Shown here one piece after another: positions 1-11,470 of a stretch of DNA of 64,000 nt. The DNA comes from Anaeramoeba flamelloides. Taxonomy: Eukaryota; Metamonada; Anaeramoebidae. The position numbers and the translations under genes were made by a program. The notes below the pieces were generated by a model, which was not told the origin of the DNA, ran no database searches, and worked only from the letters and a program-made list of their open reading frames with translations. The stretch lies in the NCBI GenBank assembly GCA_027625915.1, contig JANTQA010000036.1:8019001-8083000 (forward strand), in the 5' to 3' direction. Each line of letters opens with the position of its first letter. The first letter of the stretch is position 1.

Positions 1-1
1 C

Positions 2-1540
2 ATCTTGCCAGAAATCACAAATAATGATTCCAACCCAGTTTTGAAAACCGATTCCTTAAAATATGTTTTAACCTTTCGAACTCTGCTTGAAAAAAATATA
101 GTTAGTGATCTAATGGGTACCTTGGTTACTTTGTTAGAGTCCCAAAGCTATGTAATCAATACTTATTCTGCCGTACTCATTGAAAGAATTTTGGCCATCC
201 GAGAACTTGAAAGCCGAAAGCCAAGATTTAATAAAGATGATATTAAAAACGGATTGGAGATTTTATTAACCAATTTATTTGCAATTTTCACCTTTGAAGA
301 TGAAGAATTAAATGATTATGTCATGAAGGCAATCATGAGAGTAACCGCCGTATCCAAGGATTACGTAATAGAGGTCTCTGAGCCAATTATTGGCAGACTG
401 AGCGAAATCGTACTTAGTATTTGCAAAAACCCAACAAAGCCACATTTTAATCACTACGTTTTTGAGACCTTTGCTTCCATCATTAGAACCTTCAAATATT
501 ATAAAGCAGACTTGACAATCATTGAAAATCAATTTTTACCAATTGCCAAAACAATCACTGAACTCGAAAACCAGGATCTTGCGCCCTATGTTTATCAAGT
601 TTTGGCACAACTGTTGGAAGGAAGAACCCAAAAGGATTTTGAACAAAGCAACGAATTGAAAGAATTCTATTTTGAATTTTTATTACCAAAGGTTTTGGAC
701 CAAGAAAGTTGGAAAAGTAAAGGAAATATCCCAGCCTTAACTTTAATGTTCCAGGCCTACATCTCGGTAATCCCAAATTTATTAGTCGAAAACGGCTACC
801 TTGAGAACATTTTGAATTATTTCCTTCAAATGGTCCCCAGAAGGGTCCACGAAAACGACGCCTTCAAAATTTTGGACTCCATATATCTCCACATTGATGT
901 TCAAAGTTATCAATCGTATCTACCAGACATCTTCAAGGGCATATTCGATCGATTAAATCTCAGGCAAACAGACAAATTCATCCGTTTATTCAATGTTTGG
1001 CTCTCAAAAATTATCGGAAAGCATGGCGTCATATTAGTCATCGAAGCAATCGATTCAATCCAAAAAAATTTATTTTCAAATATCTTGTCTTCAATTTATT
1101 TAAAAAATATCAATAAAATCCAATACCCAATCCATAAAAAGGCAATTTTAGTGTCCTTATTAAGAATGCTCACAGATTCTAATGTAATGATCAATGATGT
1201 TTATTCCAAAAGTTGGCCTCTCATTTTAACAGAAATAATCAAAATTTTGGAAAATGTTAGAGAACAATTGCCCAAAAATAACATCGATGATAACGATTTT
1301 GAAATTAAAGAAGACGTTTCCTTCTCAACAGAATTTTCCAAATTGATGTTCACCCACAAACGAACTAAAGACTTCTTCCCAGAATTTAATGAACCTAAAA
1401 ATTCCTTTATTGATTTAATAACTAATTTTATTAAAAATAATAACGGGTTTAATTTCCTCCAATTAATACAAAACCAATGCCCAGATCAATATGACGACAT
1501 TATTAACTATTTAAATAATCTTCAAATATCTTTCAATTAA
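2..1540 (+). CDS. CSE1: Exportin-2 (CSE1/CAS), C-terminal half, 5' truncated by window edge
   Basis: Exportin-2 binds importin-alpha and Ran-GTP in the nucleus and carries importin-alpha back to the cytoplasm. The frame is open from base 2 with no ATG; the first residues (ILPEITNNDSNPVLKTDSLK) follow the human CSE1L segment beginning HILPDLQSP, so the start lies upstream. About 512 residues remain of a family length near 970. Recognisable CSE1 blocks in order: LLTNLF and YVMKAIMR (residues about 86-112), KNPTKPHFNHYVFE (about 140-153), GNIPALTLMFQAY (about 240-252), a segment matching human TTKFIKSFLVFI (about 320), and the C-terminal EDVSFSTEFSKLMF (about 434-447). All are HEAT-repeat helices. 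No intron occurs in this part. It ends with TAA. The downstream neighbour on the same strand is importin-alpha, its cargo. Identification is by remembered family sequence, not a search, but the match runs along the whole length. Confidence 0.95.
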   Translation: MLPEITNNDSNPVLKTDSLKYVLTFRTLLEKNIVSDLMGTLVTLLESQSYVINTYSAVLIERILAIRELESRKPRFNKDDIKNGLEILLTNLFAIFTFEDEELNDYVMKAIMRVTAVSKDYVIEVSEPIIGRLSEIVLSICKNPTKPHFNHYVFETFASIIRTFKYYKADLTIIENQFLPIAKTITELENQDLAPYVYQVLAQLLEGRTQKDFEQSNELKEFYFEFLLPKVLDQESWKSKGNIPALTLMFQAYISVIPNLLVENGYLENILNYFLQMVPRRVHENDAFKILDSIYLHIDVQSYQSYLPDIFKGIFDRLNLRQTDKFIRLFNVWLSKIIGKHGVILVIEAIDSIQKNLFSNILSSIYLKNINKIQYPIHKKAILVSLLRMLTDSNVMINDVYSKSWPLILTEIIKILENVREQLPKNNIDDNDFEIKEDVSFSTEFSKLMFTHKRTKDFFPEFNEPKNSFIDLITNFIKNNNGFNFLQLIQNQCPDQYDDIINYLNNLQISFN

Positions 1541-2039
1541 GTTGTAGAAACTTTAATTTGGAATTTTATTATAGAATTTAGTAGATATATATTATCCATC
1601 TTTATGTTTATCTCTAAATATCTATCTATAACTATTTTTTTTTTAATTAAGATAATAATATTAATACTATTTTTATTTTTTTCTAAAACATTTATTATTT
1701 TTTTTTAGAAAATAAATGATTTCAAAAAAACTTTTGAATTCCCAAAAAGAATAAATTTTATTTACAGTCATCTTTTTAATATTCTTAATTTTATATTTTT
1801 TTTTTTCTTTTCATTGATTTATTTTTATGGAAAAAAAAGCCAATCAATTTATTTGTTTCATTCTTAACCTTGAAAAGAGAACCAAAAACAGCTAAAAAAA
1901 ATATTTTACAAAAAGACTCTAATTAATTTTGAAGAATCTTTCATCATTTTTATGTATATTTTTATATAAACCCTATAAATATTGTTTAGATCTTCTTTTA
2001 GATTGAGATTGCAAGAATATTTTTCTTAAATTTAAAAAA

Positions 2040-2590
2040 ATTGTGAAAAGTTTACAAAATAAACTAAAATTCAAAATTTTCCACACCACTAAAATGGCCC
2101 TAACAATCAAAATAATACAATTTCATTAAAATTGGAAATAATTTTGATTTTTGAAAAAATATGAAACTTATTTTTTCATATTTTATTTTTGTATTCATTT
2201 CCTTTGTTTAATTATGTAGTATTTTTAGTTTGATCGAAATATTTTTTTCGAAGATTTATAATATCTTTTAGTTGATTCTTCAAAATAGAAGAACTTAAAT
2301 AAAATTAGTTGATCTCAAAACTTTTGATCTCTCAATAATGTAATAGAATTTAAATTACTTTACCAATACATTTTTTTTTTGTTTACCCATCTTTTAAAAT
2401 TTTTAACACACCCATGATTTATTTGTATTGATATTATTTTTTTTTTTTTGTTTTATGTAAGTATTGTAATTTTTCAACAATTGTTAAAATTTAAATGAGT
2501 GAATTGTTCTAATTTGATATTTCTTAGGATATTGATTAAATAATAATATTATTTTATTTGTTTTACTTTTAAATTTTATTTAATTAAAAA
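2040..2590 (+). repeat. 500-bp dispersed repeat, copy 1
   Basis: Extended similarity to 54345-54870 and to 10470-10830 plus 11310-11470. Shared landmarks in order: TTCAAAATTTTCCACAC, AATACAATTTCATT followed by an AATTTTGATTTT block, a GAAGAACT..ATAAAATTAGTTG block, TTTTTAACACACCC, and AATTAGTGAATGGTTCTAAT-like sequence at the end. No open frame. In copies 1 and 3 it lies directly upstream of a LINE reverse-transcriptase fragment, so it may belong to that element. Confidence 0.6.
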
Positions 2591-2699
2591 ACATACTCTT
2601 AAAAGAACCTTGCCAAATAGCCTCGATCATTTAATCTTAAAAATAAAACAAAATAAAAATCAATTAAATCAAAAATTAAATTAAATATATTAATTTATT

Positions 2700-3770
2700 T
2701 ATTGATTTGGATTGAAACAGAATATAAGCAAAACAGTTATATCAAAAGATTTTAAAAAAAATAAATATTAAATTATTTATTTATTTAAAATTGTAGAAAG
2801 AGTTTATCATATCCAAAACCTAAAAGAACTATATAACAACTGCAAACAATTATTAAATAACAATTCTCTGAAAAATATTTCTAAAATTGAATTATTTAAA
2901 TCAATCAAAATAAGTCAATTGACATACGGGGTAGAAATATAAACTCTATTCCAAAATCATAGAACCATTAAAAATCAAATTTTAAAGAAAAATATTTTTA
3001 ATAATTGAATTTATCTATTATAATATAAAAATTATAATTTGAATATTCAGTTCTAAACTCAAGAGAAATTTATTTTTCGTCTAAAAATAATAGAAAAAAG
3101 TAAAAAAAAACAATTAAAAAAAATCAGGCCATTTATTTTGAAATAAGCATTAAATAAAAAAGATAATTTTTAAAAAAATAATAAACCCATTTATATATTC
3201 TCCTTCCATTTGAATAACTAAATCTAATCTATTTTTCATATTTAAAACCAATTTTTATATTAATTCATCAGTTTCTTCTTTCCAAATTTTTATTTTCATT
3301 TTCCCTTTTATCAAAAAACTGTGGAAAAAATAAATAAGAGAAAAAATGATTTATTTTCAAACTTTTCATTGTGAGGGGGAAAAATTCAAAAAAATACAAA
3401 TAAAATTCAAAATTCAACTTTAAAATGGTCCATTGATTATTAAATTTAGTTTAGAATAATAAAATAATAACTTTAAATTAATTTAATTCTTGGATTAATT
3501 CAAATATCCTTGGAATAAATAAAAAGAAAAAACAGAAATAAACCAATTCTTATTAACAGAACAGAATTTAAAATTGAAAATACAGTAATTTCAATAAATA
3601 AAAAAAACATTTAAATTCAAATATAAATTAGGAAATAGATATCTGCGAAATTTCGAAAAATTAATAAAATTTAAACAAGGAATAAATAATAAAATAAATT
3701 GAAAGCCAAAATTTTTAATTAAACTAAAAAAAGAAAGATATAAATATAAAATTAATGAGTTACTGAATTC
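2700..3770 (+). mobile_element. Decayed LINE (non-LTR retrotransposon) reverse-transcriptase 3' fragment, copy 1
   Basis: The forward frame gives KTVISKDFKKNKY near 2730-2770 and ELFKSIKISQLTYGVEI near 2890-2940; the latter is the LTYG(A/V)E thumb motif common in LINE reverse transcriptases. The same stretch recurs at 46500-47110 with the KTVISKDFKKNKY peptide intact and followed by LGIYLD. Many stop codons interrupt it. The element is 5'-truncated, as is usual for LINEs; the clade cannot be told from this much. Confidence 0.6.
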
Positions 3771-3984
3771 TATAAGTTTAATGTACTTTTGTGTTTTTTT
3801 TAATACACTACATAAAAAGATAATTTCTTAGATTTTCTGGAAATTTCTGGGATTAAAAAAAACCTTCATTACCTTTTTCCGAATTAAAATAATTGATTAA
3901 AATCAAATATATTACTCCATTCTTTTAAAATTTTGGAAAACCTAGATACTCTAAAGCGATCCACAAGAATAAAACAAATTAATA

Positions 3985-4181
3985 AAGTCAGATCCACTTT
4001 TAGAAGACAACTTAACAACGAAATTTAAGGTTGAAAAAAAGCTTTAATTTTGGTACTTTTTTTGGAATTTTTTTTTACACAAATTATAATTCTAGAATTT
4101 GAATTTTGTGCGTTAATTTGAGTTTTTTTTTTGAGCCTTAGATTTCGTTCAAAATTTGTGTCTTAAAAGTTGAACTGACTG
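3985..4181. mobile_element. MITE, TAAGGCACA family, 197 bp, diverged copy
   Basis: Flanked by TA on both sides (3983-3984 and 4182-4183). Left end AAGTCAGATCCACTTTTAG and right end ACTTTTAAGACACA-type arm (plus strand TTAAAAGTTGAACTGACTG) match the 196-bp element at 48498-48693, which has almost the same length. The right arm carries three copies of a TTGTGCCTTA-like motif at 4106, 4131 and 4156 (25-bp spacing). CAGT-type ends with TA duplication are typical of Tc1/mariner-mobilised elements. Confidence 0.75.
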
Positions 4182-4342
4182 TAGTAAAAAACAGCGATTG
4201 GTTTTTCTCAGGTTTTCTGTTCATTTAGAGAATCATGTGATTCCCTGAATATACAAAAAAAAAATACTAAGAAAACATAAAGAGATTACCAATTTCAAAA
4301 GTAATGAGTATAACCATATATGACACTCTTTTCTTTTTAATA

Positions 4343-4878
4343 TTAAGGACTATTCAAATTTTATTCTCTGTGAGGGTTGGAATACCTTACAGTAAAGGTT
4401 TCAAATTGTTAAAAGGTTATAGGTTTTGCTGAAAGTTAAAATATTGCAATTTTTGGGATTTTAAATGTTTTCTTGAAAATTAAAAAAATATTTTGAGATC
4501 CAAAATTTAACTGAATTTCCTCAAAAAACATTGCAAATTTTAATTTCTAATTTTTAACCTCTTACTTCTCTGACTTTCTACTTTATATTAAAGTATATTG
4601 ACACCACTTCACTAAACTCTTGAAATATAAATCTACGAAGTGGAAAGTCACAGGTGTCATTGGTAAAAAATTTGTATTTAAAATTTAGACTGTTTTTTGA
4701 GGAAATTCAGTTAAATTTTGGATCTCAAAATATTTTACTAATTTTCAAGAAAACATTTAAAATCCCAAAAATTGCAATATTTTAACTTTCAGCAAAACCT
4801 ATAACCTTTTAACAATTTGAAATAATTATTGTAAGGTATTCAAACCCTCACAGAGCATAAAATTCGAATAGTCCTTAA
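4343..4878. mobile_element. Foldback MITE with TTAA ends and about 200-bp inverted arms
   Basis: The left arm (4343 to about 4545) starts TTAAGGACTATTCAAATTTT; the right arm (about 4683-4878) is its reverse complement, ending AATAGTCCTTAA, with only scattered mismatches. The central part has a smaller pair, GACACC (about 4600) and GGTGTC (about 4652). TTAA on each side of GGACTA is what a TTAA target-site duplication would leave, which suggests a piggyBac-type mover, but no transposase is present here. A second element with the same ends is at 16116-16636. No open frame. Confidence 0.8.
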
Positions 4879-5624
4879 AGAGTCTACGATCCCATATAGA
4901 AAAGTAGTTTTCTCTGGTCAAAAATCAATAGAAGTTGAGATAAATTTATTTTTTTAACGAAACAAATCTTGTTTTGATTAGAAATTTTCAAAAGTTATTT
5001 TTTATTTTTAGTAAGCTAACCTCAAAAAAATCAACAAAAAAATACCTATTTTTCAGTGATAAAAAAATTGGTTATTTATTTTCTTTAAAGATCCTCAAGA
5101 TTTCAGCAAAAAATAACTCACATAATTTGACTCTGTGATCAAAAAAGAGAAAGATATTTTTCAACCAGGTGCAATAAATATCACCCTATCAAGAAAAATA
5201 TATTACTTATTTTCTCAAATTCAATCGAATACTGACAAGATTTTGAAAAAGGCAAAGGCATTTTTCAACGATGAATTCTGAATACTTTGATGATTCAACC
5301 TTTAAATTTGTAACCAAACAGATATTTTTTTTCTTAAATACGTGAATTTTTTACTTACAAGAAACATTTTTTTCATTGAAAAAATCAACAAATTATTAGA
5401 TTTTATAAAAATAATTTTCAAAGACACTTGTCCCTGGAGAACTTATTGACCTTTTATTCAATCAAAAAACATTTGAATTTTATTCTTCTTAATGATCGGT
5501 GATAATCCCTTAAAAAAAAAATAAATGGTAAAATAATATTATTCAGAAATTATGTAATTTTGTAAAATTTCATTTTTCTTCACTCTTTTCATAAATTACA
5601 CTTTCTCTTTTTTAATCACTGAAA

Positions 5625-8600
5625 ATGTCAAGTTCATTTCACAAACGACTTCAAATGAGAAAAAAAGAATTTAAAAAAAAAATGAGCCATGAAAACTCGA
5701 GAAATAAGCGTTATAGACTCCAAGTCCAAATCTCCAAAAACAAACGAGAATCAACACTCCAAAAAAAAAGAAATATGGATCAAGTAACTCAAATACGTAA
5801 TACACTAAACACTAATAATTTAACACTTGAAGAAAAGGTTTGCCTTACAATTGCTTTTTTTTAACTTTTCGATCTTTCTTTTTTTCGAGCCTAACCTGTA
5901 TCCTACGACACAAAACACAAAAATGGATAATAAACAATTGGCCGTTTACATTTTTCAAATTTGAAAAGATCTCAAATATCCCAGATCTAGTCGAATTATT
6001 GGGTGACAATGAACAGTCCAAACAATTAGACGCAGTCTTAGAAATTGTAAATCTTTTAACAATTGAAGAAAACCCACCAATTGCTGAAATTGTTGACAGC
6101 GGCGCAATCCCAAAACTAATTAATTTCCTCAAATTTACAAAAGACACCGAAATAAAGGTAATTCTTAATAATTTTTGATCCATAAATCTTTTCTTTTCAA
6201 TTCCTATTGAGAAACAATTGTTTTCAGTAATTACAAACACAGCAATCCTAAACAATTTCTGAGTGAATTTTTACAACATTATACTTGAAAAAATATAAAA
6301 ATGAAATCAAAATGGGGCAGTGCTTGAATAATCTTGTAAAAAGAAGAGATATCAACTTTTTCTTGAAATATTTGAAATTTTTTTGAACCGATCGTTTGTT
6401 GAAAAGAAAAGAAGAGAAATACAGATCTTATTCTTTAGTTTTTTTTTGAATTAAAGCTTTGTGAATAATTTTTATTTACATTACCTAAACAACCATGATC
6501 TAATCTTACTTTTGTTTTCCTAAAACACATTGGCTACAAGACTTTGGTAAAAAATCAAAAAATAACTTGGCAAGTTTTTTAGTACCCAACAAGAATAGCA
6601 CAAAAATTATATTCACTTTTTTTTACTTTACAACACTTTTGTTTTTTTGAAATTGTTTCCAAATTTTGTAAGGAATTACAAGATCAAAATTCAATAACTT
6701 TCAATTTAAAAGTTTTTTAAGTCAAACTTTTAAAAACATGTAATTTAAACAACTTTCCACTTTTCAGTTTTCATAAAAAGAGTTTCAAGGTTTTTGAAAG
6801 TTAACAAAGGTTTTTAATTTGAATAACTTTCAAAAATTTCAATAAAATCCAAAAGGTTATCTTTTGTTAGTTATTATTTTTTACCCTTTTTGGGCTTTTA
6901 AAAGTTTATATCAAGCATTTGAAATTTGAAAAAATATGAAAGAATATCAGAGACTGAAATCTTGCAGACTGTCAGTCTGGAAGTTCGAAAAAGTCTTGAA
7001 GAGAATTCACAACCCTTGCAAACACTTTCAAACATTTTTAAAGTTAGGGTAGTGTTGTAAAAGTCAAGATATTTTTTTAAAGTGATTTTCGCGATAATTA
7101 TTTTTCATTTTAATAGTGATAATGTTTAATATCAGGATAATGTGAAATATCACGATTTTATGGATTTTTCTTGATAAATTATGACTAATCACAATTTTAT
7201 GATATTATTATCATTAATTAATTATTTATTTCATGATAATATATTTTATCATCAAAACCCTCTAATTATTCAAATCCTATTTTCATTTAATTCATCTAAT
7301 TCTAGTTTTGGTTCAGAAAATAAGATATTTTTTGAATTCTTCTTCAGAAATAAAGATTTGTTGGTTGTATTTACTTGATTTGATCATTATTTTATTTTTG
7401 ATTAAATTGATAAATCAAAATAATTCTGAATCATATTGAAATTTTTTCTCAATATTTTCTTTTTCTCTGAGTTGAATTTTTTTTAATTGTTTTTTGATCC
7501 CGAGAATTCAACCCCTTTATTTTAATTTTTGAAATAGTTTTCTTTTTTTTTTTTGGCTTAGTTTAATAACAATATTCGAAAAAAGAATTTTGAAAACAAA
7601 TTTGTAAAAAACTATTTTTGGTTAAATAATAATGAATAGTGATGGGTTGAGAAATTCAGGGCAATTCACAGTTTACTCTCATTTTTAAGAAGAAAGGATT
7701 TAAAGAAGAAATTTCTTCTTGAATACACTTTAATTGAATTTTTTTTATTTTTTCATTATTGATTTCACAAAGTTTATTATGAATAGGTGATCTTTCCTGT
7801 TTGATATTCAAAATGAAAAGATTTATTTCAAATACACACCTTCATATATATATATATTTGGTTTATTCTATGATTAATTCCAAGCATTCGACATAACACA
7901 TTTCGAGATCCAAAACATAATTAAACAAAACCAAAAATTGAATCAAAAAAAAATTGTTCAAAAAAATTGAAAAATTAAAGATTCAACTCTGAATTATTTT
8001 GGGTTCGATTTTTTTTTGTAAATAGAGTAGAGGATGGCATTTTACTTTCAAAATTTCAATATCCCATGACACTCAAAAAAATATTTTTTCAGTAAGGTTC
8101 TCACAATTAAAATTTTAAAAATGATCAAATGTACCTACTTCCTTAACCAAATACATAACAAAAAAAAAAAACAATAAATTATTGTGAATATTTAAAAAAT
8201 CAACCAATTTTTAATTTAATTTAATTTTCAACGATAAACTTTAATTTCTTGTTTATTATCCAATTGTATTTTTTTCAGGATTTTTTTTTCAAATAATTTG
8301 GCTTTTTAATTGACTTTAATTTTTTTTTTTTTATAGTTATTATTATTTTGAAGGGAGAAAATTAATTTCCTTTTATATCCGTTCGTTTTTTTTTAATTTT
8401 CAAAATTAAAAAAAACCTAGGCACTTAACGGAACTTAACGTCTCTCGACAGCACTTCTCCAATTATTAAATTTTTATTTAGAAATTTTTAATCAAGAATC
8501 ATAATTTTCTTTATCATTAACCAATAACATGAATTTTTAAAATTTTGTTTAATCTTGACTATAATATAATAATTTTCTTTACTTTACTTCATTTTAAATA

Positions 8601-10104
8601 ATAATTATTTTGAAAATAAAAAAAAGTTTAATTCTGCTTGGGCAATAACCAATATTACAACTGGCAATACAAAAGAAATTTCAGTTTTAATTGACAACGA
8701 AATTATACCAGTTCTTGTTGAAATAATTAAATCAGAAGGTGATAAAATTACTATTCAAGCTGTTTGGGCACTTGGGAACATCGGTAATTTTTTACAATAG
8801 TTCTTTTTTTTCTTTTTTTAATTATATTCTTTTATGTGCTTTTCATTTCTAATAATATTAATTACTTTTAAAAAATCTCATTTTTTTTTTTTTTTTTTGT
8901 TTGTTTTTTGCATTATTAAGCTTCTGATTCCATTAAAAATAGAAACATTATAATAGACCATTTTTTAATTGATGTGTTTGTTGACATTATCGAAAATACT
9001 CAAAATATTTATCTTTTAAAAAAAACAATTTGGGCAGCATCTAATATAGTAAGAAAAACACCAATACCAGATTTTGAATCAATAAAGAATATTGTGCCAA
9101 TTTTTTATCATTTAGTTTTTTCTGAAGAAATTGAGATCGTTAAAAATGCTTGCCAGGCCATAAGTTCTTTATTTACGATATCCAATCCACAAATTTCAAA
9201 GCTGATCACTTTGGATTTTTGTAAATATTTAGTTGCACTTTTAAAATCCAGTAAATCATTAATTCTTCCAGTTTTAAGAATTTTTGGAAATATTGTTGTT
9301 GGCAGTGATGAAGTAACTCAATGTGTTGTTGAAAGTGGATTTTTTCCAGTTATTTACAAATTTTTAGAAAAAAAGCCTAGATCTATTCGGTTAGTCAACA
9401 GTCTTTATCTTTATTATTTTTTATTATTATTATTATTGCTGATATTATAAAACATCATAACAAATTCAAATTTTACAATTAAAATCTAAACATTTTAAGA
9501 TCTCTTGGCTATCTTAAAAACATCCTACATTTGTCTTTTATTTTTATACCTTTTCAAATTTTTTTCTTAAAATTTCATTCATTTATATTTTGATTCATTG
9601 ATATATTAAATAAAAAAAAACGAAAAATAAAAAAAAAAAATTAATAGATATGAAATTTGCTATACTTTATCAAATATTTGTCTCGGGACAGATGGGCAAA
9701 GAGAATCTTTGATAAATGCAAACTTAATACCAATATTGATGGATATCGGGGAAAATGATGTCCAGTTTGTTAAAAAAGAAGCTATTTGGACTTTGGTTAA
9801 TATTTGCTTAAAGGGCACAGATCAACAAAAAATAAAATTACTTTCTCTGGGAGTATTATCTGTATTCGTGTCTGGTCTGAAAAGTATTCATACAGATTCA
9901 TTAATTTCACAAATATTATTAGCAATTAAATCACTATTTCATACCAATTTGGAAGAAAATGAAAACATTCAATACCAACCAAAATTAATTATAAAACAAT
10001 TTGAACAAATTGGTGGTTTAGAAATTATTGAAAAACTTTTAGATGATGGTAATGAAGAAATATCTACAAAAGCTAAAATTATTAATGAAACATTTTTTAA
10101 TTAA
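5625..10104 (+). CDS. Importin subunit alpha (karyopherin alpha), five exons
   Basis: Adaptor that binds classical nuclear localisation signals and hands them to importin-beta. Exons inferred from GT/AG sites, phase and family alignment: 5625-5837, 5969-6157, 8627-8783, 8921-9389, 9648-10104; 494 residues in total (family about 530). Residues 1-55 form a basic importin-beta-binding domain (RYRLQVQISKNKRESTLQKK resembles the conserved VELRKNKRDEHLLKRRNV block). Armadillo repeats follow, starting with ENPPIAEIVDSGAIPKLINF. The major NLS groove keeps its W/N pairs W139/N143, W181/N185 and W224/N228. In the minor groove one position is Y348/N352 instead of Trp, the other is W390/N394. Intron 2 (6158-8626, 2469 bp) is packed with repeats; introns 1, 3 and 4 are 131, 137 and 258 bp. 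CSE1, its recycling exportin, lies upstream. Confidence 0.93.
6880..7260 (+). repeat. Dispersed repeat with ATCACGAT-type palindromes, copy 1
   Basis: Matches the reverse complement of about 56700-57040: shared blocks include TTTCAAACATTTTTAAAG, AATATCACGATTTTATG, TATGACTAATCACAATTTT and TTTATCATCAAAAC. The palindromic 8-mer ATCGCGAT/ATCACGAT recurs several times within it. It sits in importin-alpha intron 2; the other copy sits in the long PSME4 intron. Confidence 0.6.
8400..8510. repeat. Short copy of the CCTAG..ACTT modular repeat
   Basis: CCTAGGCACTTAACGG followed by CGACAGCACTT and a TTAAATTTTTATTTAGAA block; the same order of blocks recurs at 26740-26830. Related modules, rich in CCTAGAACACTT, lie at 14040-14400 and 26190-26700. 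Confidence 0.5.
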
Positions 10105-10469
10105 TAAACAGAATGATGAAAGATTATAAAATAATTGGGATGAATCTCGGCCTATATAAACAATAAAAAGAAAGAAAATTTCGAAAATTTATTTTTTTAG
10201 TAACCCTAACAATCCCAAAATGTATTTTGAGGATAATTAAATATTGTTAAAATAATAATGAATTTTAAATAAATATTAAGTATTATTTGAAATTTGCAAA
10301 TAATATAGAAATATAATTATAAATTAATAATTTTTTTTCTTAAAATCTTTTTCGAAATATTACTCTCTGAGATATGACTCTTAATATTTTTTAAGAATAT
10401 TGATTTTTTATACTTTTCTTTTAAAGATAATATTATGGTTAATTTTTGTTGGAAAACTATTTGTTAAAA

Positions 10470-11470
10470 GAATAAACGAAAATAAAATCCAAAAATTTAA
10501 AGCATAGTTAAAATTGTTGAAAGAATAACAATATTACAATTTCATTCAAATTGGAAATAATTTTGATTTTTTAAAAATATGAAAATCATTTTTTCATTTT
10601 TTTTTTTGTGGTTTTCATTTAATTATTTGAATGATTTAAGTTGTTTCCTTTAGATTGAATTATCTCAAATTATTGATATCAGGTAAAAGTTGGGTTCTTT
10701 TTTAATAGAAAAACTCAAATAAAATGAGTTGGTGGTATCTAACCATTTGATCTTATCATTGTTGAGCGAATTTAACTATATCGGGAAAAAAGTAAAACAA
10801 CTAAAAAATTTTTAACACGGGTTTTAATTGGGAATGTTACTGAAAATAAAAAATAAGATCAATTACTTAAAATAGAAAACAATTAACTTCAAAGAATAAT
10901 TTGCTAGGTTATTTTTCAATTGAATCAATAAAAACAATTTTGGTCTCCTTGATTATTGAAATTGTAGAAGTAATTTTGTAGATCTCAAAAATAGTCAATT
11001 TTTTTCAACAAATTTTTAATAATTAATCAATCAAATAAAAATCCTTGCAAAAAAGAATTTATTATAAAAAAAATCATATTTTGCTTTAAATCCCCCATTT
11101 TGTCATAAATCATACTTTTTATTATTATTTGATCTTGCTTTTCCTTTTCAGGTTCTATTAATGTTCACAATTTAAACCCTTATTTCACATTTTTTCCCCT
11201 CGTTGTTCTTTTTATCAGAAAATGGAAACATATTTACCCATAGATTTTTTGTTGTATATTCTCAAAAAAAATTGATACACTTGCATTTTTTTATTTTGGT
11301 TGATAATTATTTTTATTTTTTGTTTTATATGTATTGTAAATATTAAATAACAGGTAACTTTTCAATTAGTTGATAATTCTAATTTAATATTGAAGAGATA
11401 ATTGATTAGTTAAGAATATTTTTATAAAAAATTGTATTTTGGTCTATTAAAAATTTCGAATTGGATTATT
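10470..11470 (+). repeat. 500-bp dispersed repeat, copy 2, interrupted
   Basis: 10470-10830 matches the first two thirds of the repeat at 2040-2590 and 54345-54870 (TTACAATTTCATTCAAATTGG, then GGTGGTATCTAACCATTTG, then TTTTTAACACGGG). The tail of the repeat resumes at about 11310-11470 (TTTTATATGTATTGTAA..TTCAATTAGTTGATAATTCT). The 480 bases between are unrelated to the other copies and probably represent an insertion. No coding content seen. Confidence 0.5.

Larger units (their letters stand above)
1541..5624. other. Gap between CSE1 and importin-alpha: repeats, no host gene seen
   Basis: AT-rich interval without a credible host coding exon. It contains a 500-bp dispersed repeat (about 2040-2590), a decayed LINE reverse-transcriptase fragment (about 2700-3770), a CAG-ended MITE (3985-4181) and a TTAA-flanked foldback MITE (4343-4878). 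These are listed separately. The last 700 bases before the importin-alpha ATG show nothing further; the 50 bases just upstream of the ATG are pyrimidine-rich. Confidence 0.6.
6158..8626 (+). other. Long intron 2 of importin-alpha, repeat-filled
   Basis: Begins GTAATT and ends AAAAAG. Contains a repeat (about 6880-7260) that recurs inverted at about 56700-57040 and carries many TATCACGAT-type palindromes, a perfect CAGACTG-T-CAGTCTG palindrome at 6964-6978, and, near 8400-8510, a segment (CCTAGGCACTTAACGG then GACAGCACTT) shared with 26740-26830. The 65-residue open frame at 7181-7378 lies within this material and has no recognisable content. Confidence 0.65.
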
